Part shown: one piece after another, positions 5,369-11,521 of the stretch
Position numbering within the stretch: position 1 is the first letter of the stretch
Layout: the number at the start of each line of letters is the position of its first letter
Assembly (NCBI RefSeq): GCF_000284415.1
Contig: NC_017059.1
Span: 3,425,420-3,436,940 of the forward strand
Origin: Pararhodospirillum photometricum DSM 122
Lineage (GTDB): Bacteria > Pseudomonadota > Alphaproteobacteria > Rhodospirillales > Rhodospirillaceae
Direction of reading: 5' to 3'
Length of the DNA stretch: 11,521 nt
Notes under the pieces: model-generated
Told to the model about the DNA's origin: nothing
Seen by the model: the letters and a program-made list of their open reading frames with translations, nothing else
Databases searched by the model: none
Position numbers and translations under genes: made by a program

Positions 5369-6810
5369 GCCACACCTCGCGCAAGGTCAAGCAACAAGTC
5401 GGGAACAAAGAACACGGCCGCCGTCGCGATGGCTGTCAACGACAGGGCCACCACCAGCAACAGCGGCGCCTCGTGCCCGGGGGCGTGGTCCTGGCCCCCC
5501 GCCGGGGCGCGGAAGAAGGCGCGGTGAACAATGGGCAGGAAATAGCCGGCATTGAGCACGGTACTCCCGGCCAGCACCAAAACCACCCCCCAGGCCTGGC
5601 TGTCCATGGCGCCTTCCAAAAACAGCCACTTGGAGAGAAAGCCGGCAGTCAGGGGAACACCGATCATCGACAAGGCGCCAACGGTAAACGCGGCGAAGGT
5701 CCACGGCATGACCCGTCCCAGGCCATCCAACTCGCTCACCCGGGTTTTGTGGGCGGCGGTGTAGATGGCGCCGGCGGCAAAGAACAAGGTGATCTTGCCA
5801 AAGGCATGAGCGACGAGATGAACCGCCGCCGCCACGATCCCGGCCGGAACATAAAGGGCCGCCGCCAAGACCACATACGAGAGCTGGCTCACCGTGGAAT
5901 AGGCCAGCCGGGCCTTCAGATTGTCGCGAGTCAGGGCGATGAGCGAGGCGACGACCACGGTGAAGCCCGCCGCCCAGGCCAGCCAGTCGGCCGAGCCGGT
6001 GCTGGCCAGCCGGTCCACGCCGAAGACATAGACGATCACCTTGACGACGCTAAACACCCCCGCCTTGACCACGGCCACGGCATGGAGCAGGGCCGACACC
6101 GGGGTCGGCGCGACCATGGCGGCGGGCAGCCAGCCATGAACCGGCATCAAGGCTGCCTTGCCGATGCCAAAGACATAAAGCGCCAGCAAAACACCGATCA
6201 TCGGCCCATCGGGCACCTGCCCCAAGAGACCACCCGGCGCAAAGTCCAAGCGCCCGGTCAGGCTGTAGGTCCACAAGATCCCGACCAGGAACAAGGCAAT
6301 GGAGGTAAAGAGCAAAGTCCCCAGATAACGCCGCCCGGCCCGCCGCGCCTCGGGCGTGCCCTCGTGGGTGACCAGCGGATAGGTGGCCAGGGTCAGGGCC
6401 TCGTAGAACAAGAACAGGGTAAACAGGTTCCCGGCCATGGCCACCCCCAAGGTGGCGGCAATGGACAGGGCGAAGAAGGCATGAAAGCGGCTCTGCCCCG
6501 GAGCGTTGTTGGCCCGCATATAGCCAATGGAATAAAGGGAGGCGACGATCCACAAGCCCGAGGCAAGCAGGGCGAAAATCAGGCCCAGCGGCTCGACCTC
6601 CAGGGCCAAGGGCACCCCGGGCAGGACCTCAAGAAGGGTAAACGCGGGCCGCCCGCCCGCCAGAACCGGCGTGACCAGCGGGACAACCTGCAAAAAGGTC
6701 GCCACCGCGATGAACAGCAAGACGACATCGCGCACCAGCGGCCGCCGGGCCAGCAGCACCAGGAGCGCCCCCAACAGCGGAGTGGCGAGGATCCAGGCCA
6801 GAACGCTCAT
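5365..6810 (-). CDS. Mrp/Mnh antiporter D-type subunit, second copy (NuoL/MrpA-N-like)
   Basis: A 481-aa polytopic membrane protein with all charged residues expected for a working antiporter-like subunit. These are Glu137 in LFYEALTLATYPLV (134-147), Lys218 in IGKAALMPVHGWLP (216-229), Lys249 in AVVKAGVF, Lys299 in DNLKARLAYSTVSQ and Lys339 in AHAFGKITLFF. The wording around Glu137 and Lys249 is closer to NuoL and the N-terminal half of MrpA than to a plain MrpD, so it may stand in for the missing MrpA N-terminus; that is an inference. The true start is the ATG 6810-6808: a GGAGG RBS lies 5 bases upstream and the codon overlaps the preceding stop as ATGA. A longer in-frame reading upstream would lie inside the neighbouring gene. 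Confidence 0.92.
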   Translation of the reverse strand: MSVLAWILATPLLGALLVLLARRPLVRDVVLLFIAVATFLQVVPLVTPVLAGGRPAFTLLEVLPGVPLALEVEPLGLIFALLASGLWIVASLYSIGYMRANNAPGQSRFHAFFALSIAATLGVAMAGNLFTLFLFYEALTLATYPLVTHEGTPEARRAGRRYLGTLLFTSIALFLVGILWTYSLTGRLDFAPGGLLGQVPDGPMIGVLLALYVFGIGKAALMPVHGWLPAAMVAPTPVSALLHAVAVVKAGVFSVVKVIVYVFGVDRLASTGSADWLAWAAGFTVVVASLIALTRDNLKARLAYSTVSQLSYVVLAAALYVPAGIVAAAVHLVAHAFGKITLFFAAGAIYTAAHKTRVSELDGLGRVMPWTFAAFTVGALSMIGVPLTAGFLSKWLFLEGAMDSQAWGVVLVLAGSTVLNAGYFLPIVHRAFFRAPAGGQDHAPGHEAPLLLVVALSLTAIATAAVFFVPDLLLDLARGVA

Positions 6811-8309
6811 GGGGTGCCTCCCGCCAGCAGGGCCCGGGCAGCGGGCGCGGCCAAGCCCACGGTCGGGACGGTGACAAAGCCCAGGGCAATGTTGGCCGCC
6901 GCCAGCCCCAGCACCGGCAGGCGCATGGACCAGGGGCCCTCGCCGGGATCGCTCGTCGGTTGGACCGGGGGTGGCTGGAAATAGGCGATCTCGATCACTC
7001 TCCAGACATAGGCCAGGGTCAGGAGCGAGCCCAGGACGATCAGCACGGCCACCGACCACCAGCCCTTGTCGAGGGCCGCCAACACGAGCTGCCATTTGCC
7101 GATGAAGCCGGCGGTGCCGGGCATGCCGACCAGGGACAAGGCGGCGACGACAAAAGCAGCCAGGGTCCACGGCATGGTACGCCCCGCCCCGGCCAGGGCA
7201 TCAAGCCGCACCGAGCCCAGACGCAAGACCACCAGACCGAGGGCCAGGAACAAGGTGAGCTTCAACAGGGCATGGTTGAGCAAATGGATCAGGCCGGCCT
7301 CGACCCCGAGCGGCGTGACCAGGGCGACCCCGGCCACCATCAAGCCGATCTGGGCGACCGAGGAGTAGGCGAGCATGCGCTTGAGATCCACCTGAAACAA
7401 GGCGGTGAGCGAGGCAGTGAGCATGCCCACCAAGGCCAACACCAAGATCACCCCATCCAGGGTTACGGGGGCCGGCCACGCCAGGGCGCCAAAGGCGGGC
7501 CCAAGCACGGTGAAGCACAGGCGCAGCAGGACATAGAGGGCGACCTTGGTGCCGGTGGCGGCGAGAAAGGCCGAGATAACACTGGGCGCATGGGTATAGG
7601 CGCCGGGCAGCCACTTGTGCAGCGGGAACAAGGCCAGCTTGATCGATACCCCGACCACCAGGAAAGCCGCCCCCACGATGAGGGTGCGCGGGTTGTCGGC
7701 ACTGACCAGCCGCTGGGCCAGATCCATCATGTTGAGGGTGCCGGTGATCATGTAGAGAAGACCGAGCCCGATCACATAGAAGGTGGCGCCCACGGTCCCC
7801 AGCACGAGATAGGTGTAGGCCGCGTGCACGGCCCGGCGGCTGTGGCCCTGGGCGACCAGGGCATAGGTGGACAGGCTGGAAATCTCAAGGAACACGAACA
7901 AGTTAAAGGCGTCGCCCGTGGTGCACATGCCCAGCGAGCCGGTGAGCGAGAGCAGGAAAAGGGTATAAAATAAGGGGCGCCGACCCTCGGGAATTTCGCG
8001 CGCCACGCTGGCCCGGGCGTAGAACATCACGACCACGCCCACGCCCGAGACCAACAGCAGCATCAGGACCGACAAGGCGTCGAGGCGCAGTTCGATCCCC
8101 CACGGTGGCGGCCAGTTGCCAACGTGATACGAGATCACCCCGGCCTCCCACACCTGAGCGGCCAAGCCCAACGCCACCAGGAAGCAGATCACCGAGACAA
8201 AAAAGGCCCAGGCCCAGCACAGGACAGGCCGACGCAAAAGCAGGCACACCGGGCCGGCCATGAGGGGCAGGACCATTTGCAGCGCAGGCAGGTGGGCGGC
8301 CATCGTCAT
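6807..8309 (-). CDS. mnhD: Mrp/Mnh antiporter subunit D, first copy
   Basis: A 500-aa protein with about 14 membrane helices, of the proton-antiporter family related to NuoM/NuoN. In Mrp complexes subunit D, with A, carries ion translocation. Seen: Glu142 in LFVFLEISSLSTYALV (137-152), Lys224 and His231 in SIKLALFPLHKWLPGAY (222-238), Lys255 in TGTKVALY, Lys310 in VDLKRMLAYSSVAQIG, and Lys350 in LNHALLKLTLFL. This is the full set of conserved channel residues. Length is normal for MrpD (about 490-500 aa). It overlaps the C subunit stop as ATGA and is itself overlapped by the next D-type gene. The classical Mrp order ...C-D... supports calling this copy the true D subunit. Confidence 0.95.
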   Translation of the reverse strand: MTMAAHLPALQMVLPLMAGPVCLLLRRPVLCWAWAFFVSVICFLVALGLAAQVWEAGVISYHVGNWPPPWGIELRLDALSVLMLLLVSGVGVVVMFYARASVAREIPEGRRPLFYTLFLLSLTGSLGMCTTGDAFNLFVFLEISSLSTYALVAQGHSRRAVHAAYTYLVLGTVGATFYVIGLGLLYMITGTLNMMDLAQRLVSADNPRTLIVGAAFLVVGVSIKLALFPLHKWLPGAYTHAPSVISAFLAATGTKVALYVLLRLCFTVLGPAFGALAWPAPVTLDGVILVLALVGMLTASLTALFQVDLKRMLAYSSVAQIGLMVAGVALVTPLGVEAGLIHLLNHALLKLTLFLALGLVVLRLGSVRLDALAGAGRTMPWTLAAFVVAALSLVGMPGTAGFIGKWQLVLAALDKGWWSVAVLIVLGSLLTLAYVWRVIEIAYFQPPPVQPTSDPGEGPWSMRLPVLGLAAANIALGFVTVPTVGLAAPAARALLAGGTP

Positions 8310-8689
8310 GATGGCTCTCCGACGGCGTCCTCGGCCCGGTCGAGGGCCAGCACCTCATCTTCCTCAATGGTACCATAGGCTTCCTTGAGCCGGACCACCA
8401 AGGCGAGGCCGAGGGCGGTGGTGGCCACACCCACCACGATGGCCGTCAGGATCAGCACACTGGGCAAGGGGTTGGTGTAGACGGTGAAGGCCTCCGACAA
8501 GATGGGCGCCGTGCCGCCGTCCACCACGCCCATGGAGATGTAGAGCATGAAGACCGACGTTTGAAAGATATTGAGGCCAACCAGCTTTTTGACAAAATTG
8601 CCGCTGGCCATGACGATATAAAAGCCAATCATCATCAAGACGATGAAGATCCAGTAATTATATAATCCGGCGACATGATCCCAGGTCAT
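8306..8689 (-). CDS. mnhC: Mrp/Mnh antiporter subunit C (NuoK-like)
   Basis: A 127-aa protein with three membrane helices, related to NuoK, that helps form the ion path beside the D subunit. Seen: a helix-loop segment NFVKKLVGLNIFQTS (31-45) in the second helix region, the family segment NPLPSVLILTAIVVG (73-87), and a charged cytoplasmic tail with IEEDEV. In many MnhC/NuoK proteins the second helix carries a Glu after a Gly-Leu pair; here that position reads Asn40 (GLN). Related Mbh-like C subunits may share this, so it need not mean loss of function. It overlaps mnhB upstream (ATGA at 8689-8686) and mnhD downstream (ATGA at 8309-8306). Confidence 0.93.
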   Translation of the reverse strand: MTWDHVAGLYNYWIFIVLMMIGFYIVMASGNFVKKLVGLNIFQTSVFMLYISMGVVDGGTAPILSEAFTVYTNPLPSVLILTAIVVGVATTALGLALVVRLKEAYGTIEEDEVLALDRAEDAVGEPS

Positions 8690-9102
8690 CGGCCCCGCCC
8701 CGCAAAACTGAAGAACAAGATCAGCATCACCGAGCAGACGGTGATCCCCACCCCCAGTTCAATCATGAAGATGCCCAAATGCTGGGCGTGATGCACGTCG
8801 TGGGCCAGCAGGGAATAGTCCAGGTACTGCCCGCCCAGCAGCAAGGAGACCACCCCGGTGCCGGCATAGATCAAAACGCCCAGCGCACTGAGTGGCAGCA
8901 GCACCGAGAGCGGCACCACCCGGCGTGCCCGCTCCAGGCCGACCAGCAGCGCATACAAGATCACGCCCACGGCAAAGAGAACGCCGGCCTGAAAGCCGCC
9001 GCCCGGTCCCAGATCGCCATGAAACTGAACGTAAAGGGCAAACAGCAGGAGGATCGGCGTCATGATCTTGGCGCCAATGCGCAGGATCGGCCGCTCTTGC
9101 AT
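8686..9102 (-). CDS. mnhB: Mrp/Mnh antiporter subunit B
   Basis: A 138-aa membrane protein with about four helices, the MnhB family. Seen: the signature FHGDLGPGGGFQAGVLFA (28-45), close to the usual F-x-G-H-x-x-P-G-G-G-F-Q, then a basic loop ERARR, and a later HHAQHLGIFMIELGVGITV (105-123) matching the family's G-x-x-x-x-E-x-G-V-G-x-T end. It starts at ATG 9102-9100, overlapping the preceding stop as TGATG, with GGAG about 7 bases upstream. A longer in-frame reading upstream is the wrong-frame shadow of the neighbouring gene. Present as a separate subunit, unlike in operons where it is fused to MrpA. Confidence 0.93.
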   Translation of the reverse strand: MQERPILRIGAKIMTPILLLFALYVQFHGDLGPGGGFQAGVLFAVGVILYALLVGLERARRVVPLSVLLPLSALGVLIYAGTGVVSLLLGGQYLDYSLLAHDVHHAQHLGIFMIELGVGITVCSVMLILFFSFAGRGR

Positions 9103-9650
9103 CACTGATCTCCCCCCTTGCGGCGCCCGAGGAACGGCGCGCCGATCAGCAGCAGCACCGACATGCCCGCCGTGAAGATCACCGTGGTTTCGCCCAAGGT
9201 GTCGAAGCCGCGATAGCTGGCCAGGACACTGGTGACGATGTTGGGCGGCCCCACCTCGTCGCCGCTGGCTTCGACATAGCGATCGGCCACATGGTGATGA
9301 ATCGGCGCCTCGGCATCGCCATAAAACGGCATGTCCAGGGTGCCCCACATCAACAGGCCCCCGGTGACAAGCACGGCCGCCAGGGCCGGAATGTTCCAGG
9401 TGGTGACGGCCTTCGTCTTGGCACCGGTCAGGGCCAAGGTGCCAAGGAACAGCAAGGTGGACATGCCGGCTCCCACCGCCGATTCGGTGAAAGCCACGTC
9501 CACGGCGTCCATCAAGGTGAACAAGGCAGCCGAAAGCAGGCTGAAAATCCCCGACAGCATGGCCACCGCAAACAAGGAGCGCAGGCGCAGCATCAAAACC
9601 GCCGTTACCGTCAGGAAGGCAAACAGGCAAAAATCAAGGATCAGTTCCAT
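9102..9650 (-). CDS. Fused MbhD/MbhE-like antiporter subunit (MrpA C-terminal equivalent)
   Basis: A 182-aa membrane protein corresponding to the C-terminal part of MrpA. Residues about 1-78 match the MbhD/DUF4040 type, with three helices and the conserved AFTESAVGAGMS (53-64) carrying membrane Glu56. Residues about 85-182 match the MbhE type, with NIVTSVLASYRGFDTLGETT (137-156) and a last helix. In archaeal Mbh operons these are two small genes, and in classical Mrp they form the MrpA tail; here they are one protein. A GGAGG RBS stands just after the mnhG stop and 6 bases before the ATG. The loop PFYGDAEAPIHHHVADRY (108-125) between the halves is periplasmic-looking and His-rich. I am sure of the family and less sure of the exact domain border. 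Confidence 0.88.
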   Translation of the reverse strand: MELILDFCLFAFLTVTAVLMLRLRSLFAVAMLSGIFSLLSAALFTLMDAVDVAFTESAVGAGMSTLLFLGTLALTGAKTKAVTTWNIPALAAVLVTGGLLMWGTLDMPFYGDAEAPIHHHVADRYVEASGDEVGPPNIVTSVLASYRGFDTLGETTVIFTAGMSVLLLIGAPFLGRRKGGDQ

Positions 9651-9661
9651 CCCAGGCCTCC

Positions 9662-10036
9662 TCAGCCCAGCACGGTGGGATCGGTGGGAGCCGCCCGGGT
9701 CAGCGGTCCCCCAGGCTGATCTTGGGTCTGGTCCTGGTCCAGTTGGGGCCGCACCCCGGCGTTCCAGGCCGCCCCGGCCAGGGCATGGGTCGAAATCGGC
9801 CCGGTCAAGCACAAGAAGCCAAAGACCAGAGCAAGCTTGACGGCCACCAGCGTGGGCCCGGCCTGAAGCATGAGCCCGACCGTGATAAGGCCCGCCCCCA
9901 GGGTGTCGATCAGGCTGGCAGCGTGCATACGGGTGTACAGATCGGGAAAGCGCAACACCCCCACGGCGCCCAAAATGAGAAAAACGCCGCCGGCCACGAG
10001 GGTGATCCACGATGCGCCATCGACAAGAAGGTCCAT
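9662..10036 (-). CDS. mnhG: Mrp/Mnh antiporter subunit G
   Basis: A 124-aa protein with three membrane helices, MnhG/PhaG family, a small structural subunit needed for assembly and activity of Mrp antiporters. Seen: the signature LRFPDLYTRMHAAS (28-41), DTLGAG (44-49), and LTGPISTHALAGAAW (77-91). A hydrophilic Gln/Asp-rich tail (about 97-124) extends beyond the usual end. The start was chosen at 10036 because GGAGG lies 5 bases upstream and the first helix follows at once; an in-frame extension of 50 residues upstream is hydrophilic and lies over mnhF. The gene is 28 bases after mnhF, the widest gap in the operon. Confidence 0.93.
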   Translation of the reverse strand: MDLLVDGASWITLVAGGVFLILGAVGVLRFPDLYTRMHAASLIDTLGAGLITVGLMLQAGPTLVAVKLALVFGFLCLTGPISTHALAGAAWNAGVRPQLDQDQTQDQPGGPLTRAAPTDPTVLG

Positions 10037-10064
10037 GGGGGCCTCCACAACAAAAGGGAAAGGG

Positions 10065-10361
10065 TCAGCCGTCTTCGCGTTTTGCGGAGGGGCCCGGGCT
10101 GTCCGGCCCTGCCAGCCCGCCCGGGCTGTGAAACTTGAGGATGGCGATGGTGCCGACAAAGTTGATGAGGGCATAGACCAAGGCAAGGTCGAGGAAGTCC
10201 GGCCGTCCGGTCAGAAAACCCATCACGCCGATGAGCAACACCGTCTTGGTACCCATCATGTTGACGGCCAGGATCCGGTCATAGACCGTGGGGCCCAAGG
10301 CGGCGCGCACCAAGGCCAGCGCCATTCCGACCAGCACGGCGGCGGCAGCGACCACAAACAT
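10065..10361 (-). CDS. mnhF: Mrp/Mnh antiporter subunit F
   Basis: A 98-aa protein with three membrane helices, MnhF/PhaF family. Seen: the family core GPTVYDRILAVNMMGTKTV (23-41), an Asp-containing turn RPDFLDLALVYALINFVG (53-70) and a short polar tail. I start it at the ATG 10361-10359, which shares a base with the mnhE stop (TGATG); a TTG one codon earlier is a less likely alternative. Translation is probably coupled to mnhE. Confidence 0.93.
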   Translation of the reverse strand: MFVVAAAAVLVGMALALVRAALGPTVYDRILAVNMMGTKTVLLIGVMGFLTGRPDFLDLALVYALINFVGTIAILKFHSPGGLAGPDSPGPSAKREDG

Positions 10362-10837
10362 CAAGATCCCTCCACCGCCGTAACGCGGCGATCCATGGCG
10401 CCGGCTTCCAAGTCCTCCAGCCCCCCGGCCTGAAGAGCATGCACCAAGATGCCCCGCTCCCCCAGATCAAGGGAGAACGTGCCCGGCGTGAGGGTGATGG
10501 AATTGGCGTAGATCACGCGGCCAAGGTCGGTGCGCTGGCTGGGCCTAACCCAGCCGAGACTGGGCGAGATCCCAGCGCGCCCGGCCAGGACGGCCCGAGC
10601 CACCGTGAGATTGGAGAGCACGACCTGCCACGCCAGCCAGGGCAGGTAGCTGCCAAGACGAGCCAGAAGAGCGAGGGGCACCCCTTCGTCATCCACAATC
10701 TGCATTTTAAGGGCCAAGGCCACGCAGACCAGCGCCGACAGCACGCCGAACCCCAGAAGCAAGGGATCGTCCCAATACCCAGACATCAAAAGCCACAGAC
10801 CATAAAGGCCGAGGCCCAGCGCACTCGCCTTGACCAC
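10361..10837 (-). CDS. mnhE: Mrp/Mnh antiporter subunit E
   Basis: The 158-aa product is of the MnhE family and is the first gene of the antiporter operon. The N-terminal half holds two or three membrane helices (about 3-20, 25-45 and 58-75). The cytoplasmic half carries the family signature ANSITLTPGT (111-120), followed by VHALQAGG (132-139). It starts with GTG at 10837, with GGGAG about 9 bases upstream; an ATG 7 bases earlier is out of frame. E-first order differs from classical A/B/C/D/E/F/G Mrp operons and matches Mbh-like modules. Its stop overlaps the mnhF start. Confidence 0.93.
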   Translation of the reverse strand: MVKASALGLGLYGLWLLMSGYWDDPLLLGFGVLSALVCVALALKMQIVDDEGVPLALLARLGSYLPWLAWQVVLSNLTVARAVLAGRAGISPSLGWVRPSQRTDLGRVIYANSITLTPGTFSLDLGERGILVHALQAGGLEDLEAGAMDRRVTAVEGS

Positions 10838-10995
10838 GGGGCATGTCTCCCTTGCACGCAGGTCCGACCGGCGCCGGACGGGCTCCTCCTACCCTGGAAT
10901 AGCCATAAACCGCCATTCCTTATCCTGGTAAATGTTCGATATTTTTTCCTGACTGTCCAGAAGGATCGCCCCAAACGCCTGGGAAAAGCGCTTTT
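10838..10995 (-). promoter_or_regulatory. Leader of the antiporter operon with two inverted repeats
   Basis: These 158 gene-free bases precede mnhE. They are clearly richer in A+T than the operon around 10895-10990, as expected for a promoter region. Two inverted repeats are seen: GGAAT (10896-10900) with ATTCC (10915-10919), extended by imperfect G/C matches inside; and GTCCG (10862-10866) with CGGAC (10875-10879) around the palindrome CCGGCGCCGG. The first could be an operator and the second a leader stem. No convincing -35/-10 pair can be fixed by eye. Confidence 0.35.
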
Positions 10996-11256
10996 TCAGA
11001 AAAACACCGCCTCCATTTCAATCGGAGAGCGAGCCCGAGGGCAGGACACGGCGATTTCAACCCCGGAAACGCTCAGGATGACCGCCACGCCGTCCGCCTC
11101 CCCCAGATCCTGCGCCATCTGGTGATAGAGATCGAGAACCGAGGCGGTTTCCCTGAAGGCCGTGACATGGCTCAAAGCCTCCCCTTTTTCCTCGTGCTCG
11201 ATTCGGACCGTGACCCTTTGGATGCACGTGGGGCACTGTTTGCTGCACAGGGCCAT
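10996..11256 (-). CDS. Small protein of unknown function with CX3CX2C N-terminus
   Basis: I do not recognise this 86-aa product. It begins MALCSKQCPTC, placing Cys 4, 8 and 11 close together, with a fourth Cys (about residue 69) in VSCPRA. The rest looks like a compact soluble alpha/beta protein (TVRIEHEEKGE, then a helix VLDLYHQMAQDLG, then a strand VAVILSVSGVEIAV). The clustered Cys could bind a metal. The start was chosen at 11256 because GGGAGG lies 8 bases upstream. An ATG at 11289 adding 11 residues also has a possible GAGG site, so the start is not settled. It ends 158 bases before mnhE in the same direction, so it may share a transcript with the antiporter operon, but a functional link is not shown. 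Confidence 0.6.
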   Translation of the reverse strand: MALCSKQCPTCIQRVTVRIEHEEKGEALSHVTAFRETASVLDLYHQMAQDLGEADGVAVILSVSGVEIAVSCPRARSPIEMEAVFF

Positions 11257-11328
11257 GGCGGAAGCCTCCCAAGACTGACGTGTCTGCATTACACACCTCG
11301 GCTCACATATGATTTCGAATCGGAATGC

Positions 11329-11520
11329 TCAAGGGAGATATATCCTTTGGTCTGAAAACGAAAAAGATGCGAGACCTCCTTCTTTCCCCCAAACAGGATA
11401 AATGGCCGAGGGTACCCCCGGACAGCACAAGCGCGAACGATGATGGTAACGACGGGCCCATGCCTCTTGCCCGACCACCTCCAAGCGGATCGGAATCTTG
11501 AGCACCCCGGGTGCTTCACC
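11329..11520 (-). CDS. Possible C-terminal fragment of a gene cut by the right edge
   Basis: An open frame enters from the right edge and stops at TGA 11331-11329 after about 63 codons. The first third reads like real protein (GVLKIPIRLEVVGQEAW, then an Arg/His-rich stretch) with good G/C third positions, while the later part looks less convincing and is A+T-richer. I cannot assign a family. A competing frame beginning with GTG at 11519 looks less protein-like. The stretch may simply be intergenic with an old gene remnant. Confidence 0.25.
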   Translation of the reverse strand, partial: GEAPGVLKIPIRLEVVGQEAWARRYHHRSRLCCPGVPSAIYPVWGKEGGLASFSFSDQRIYLP

Positions 11521-11521
11521 C

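Noticed and set aside
3568..7973. Long plus-strand open frames (479, 503 and 337 codons) opposite the antiporter genes
   Set aside because: They are Gln/Gly/Arg/His-rich low-complexity shadows caused by the high G/C third positions of the minus-strand membrane protein genes.
3466..10837. Reading the operon as a complete hydrogenase or complex I cluster, or as a DabA/DabB bicarbonate system
   Set aside because: No Ni-Fe or electron-transfer subunit, NuoH/NuoB-like protein or DabA partner is present, and MnhE, F, G and B are diagnostic of Mrp-type antiporters.
10984..10995. Palindrome AAAAGCGCTTTT near the stop of the Cys-rich small gene, as a terminator
   Set aside because: Any real loop leaves only four A-T pairs, too weak for a rho-independent terminator.
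10996..11256. CX3CX2C motif read as a radical SAM signature
   Set aside because: The protein is only 86 aa, far too short for the radical SAM barrel, so the spacing is probably coincidental or a simple metal site.
11289..11519. 76-codon minus-strand frame starting with GTG at 11519
   Set aside because: Its composition does not look protein-like, and the alternative frame over the same bases is more plausible near the edge.

Overview
The window is GC-rich DNA with very high G/C at third codon positions. Everything recognisable fits an alphaproteobacterium. A Rhodospirillum/Pararhodospirillum-type purple bacterium is my best guess, from overall style and the dispersed hairpin repeat; there is no rRNA or other marker gene to prove it. 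Almost every gene is on the minus strand, so the biological order runs from high to low coordinates.

Region 1 (about 1-2142, minus strand) is a fragment of a tailed-phage/prophage DNA packaging module. It holds a 71-aa protein of unknown function, an HNH endonuclease, a P27-family small terminase subunit and the N-terminal ATPase part of a large terminase subunit cut by the left window edge. HNH, TerS and TerL side by side is the classic arrangement of HK97-like cos phages. No integrase, repressor or attachment site is visible here.

Region 2 (2059-3465) holds a ChaN-like lipoprotein (minus strand) and a divergent plus-strand gene for a small secreted protein of unknown family. The 3' end of the chaN-like gene looks replaced: after the conserved G-H-x-R-R-D segment the expected family continuation is missing and a different, charged tail runs into the phage genes. 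I place the host/phage junction near 2142. The secreted-protein gene is bracketed by two copies of a 34-bp hairpin element in opposite orientation (2939-2972 and 3424-3457). The second copy also sits between the convergent ends of this gene and the large operon and probably ends transcription.

Region 3 (3466-10837, minus strand) is one tightly packed ten-gene operon for an Mrp/Mnh-type multisubunit cation/proton antiporter. The transcribed order is E, F, G, a fused MbhD+MbhE-like subunit, B, C, a first D-type subunit, a second D-type (NuoL/MrpA-N-like) subunit, a 74-aa two-helix membrane protein, and a third D-type subunit with a C-terminal extension. Most junctions are stop/start overlaps, implying translational coupling. 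There is no full-length MrpA: its N-terminal part is represented by separate antiporter-like subunits and its C-terminal part by the small fusion protein, as in membrane-bound hydrogenase (Mbh)-type modules. No hydrogenase or dehydrogenase subunit is in the window. The expected role is Na+(K+)/H+ exchange across the inner membrane driven by the proton-motive force. The third D subunit and the C subunit each lack a charged residue normally found in the ion path.

Region 4 (10838-11521) contains the operon leader, a short unknown gene with a Cys-rich N-terminus (CX3CX2C) and, at the right edge, a possible C-terminal fragment of another minus-strand gene.
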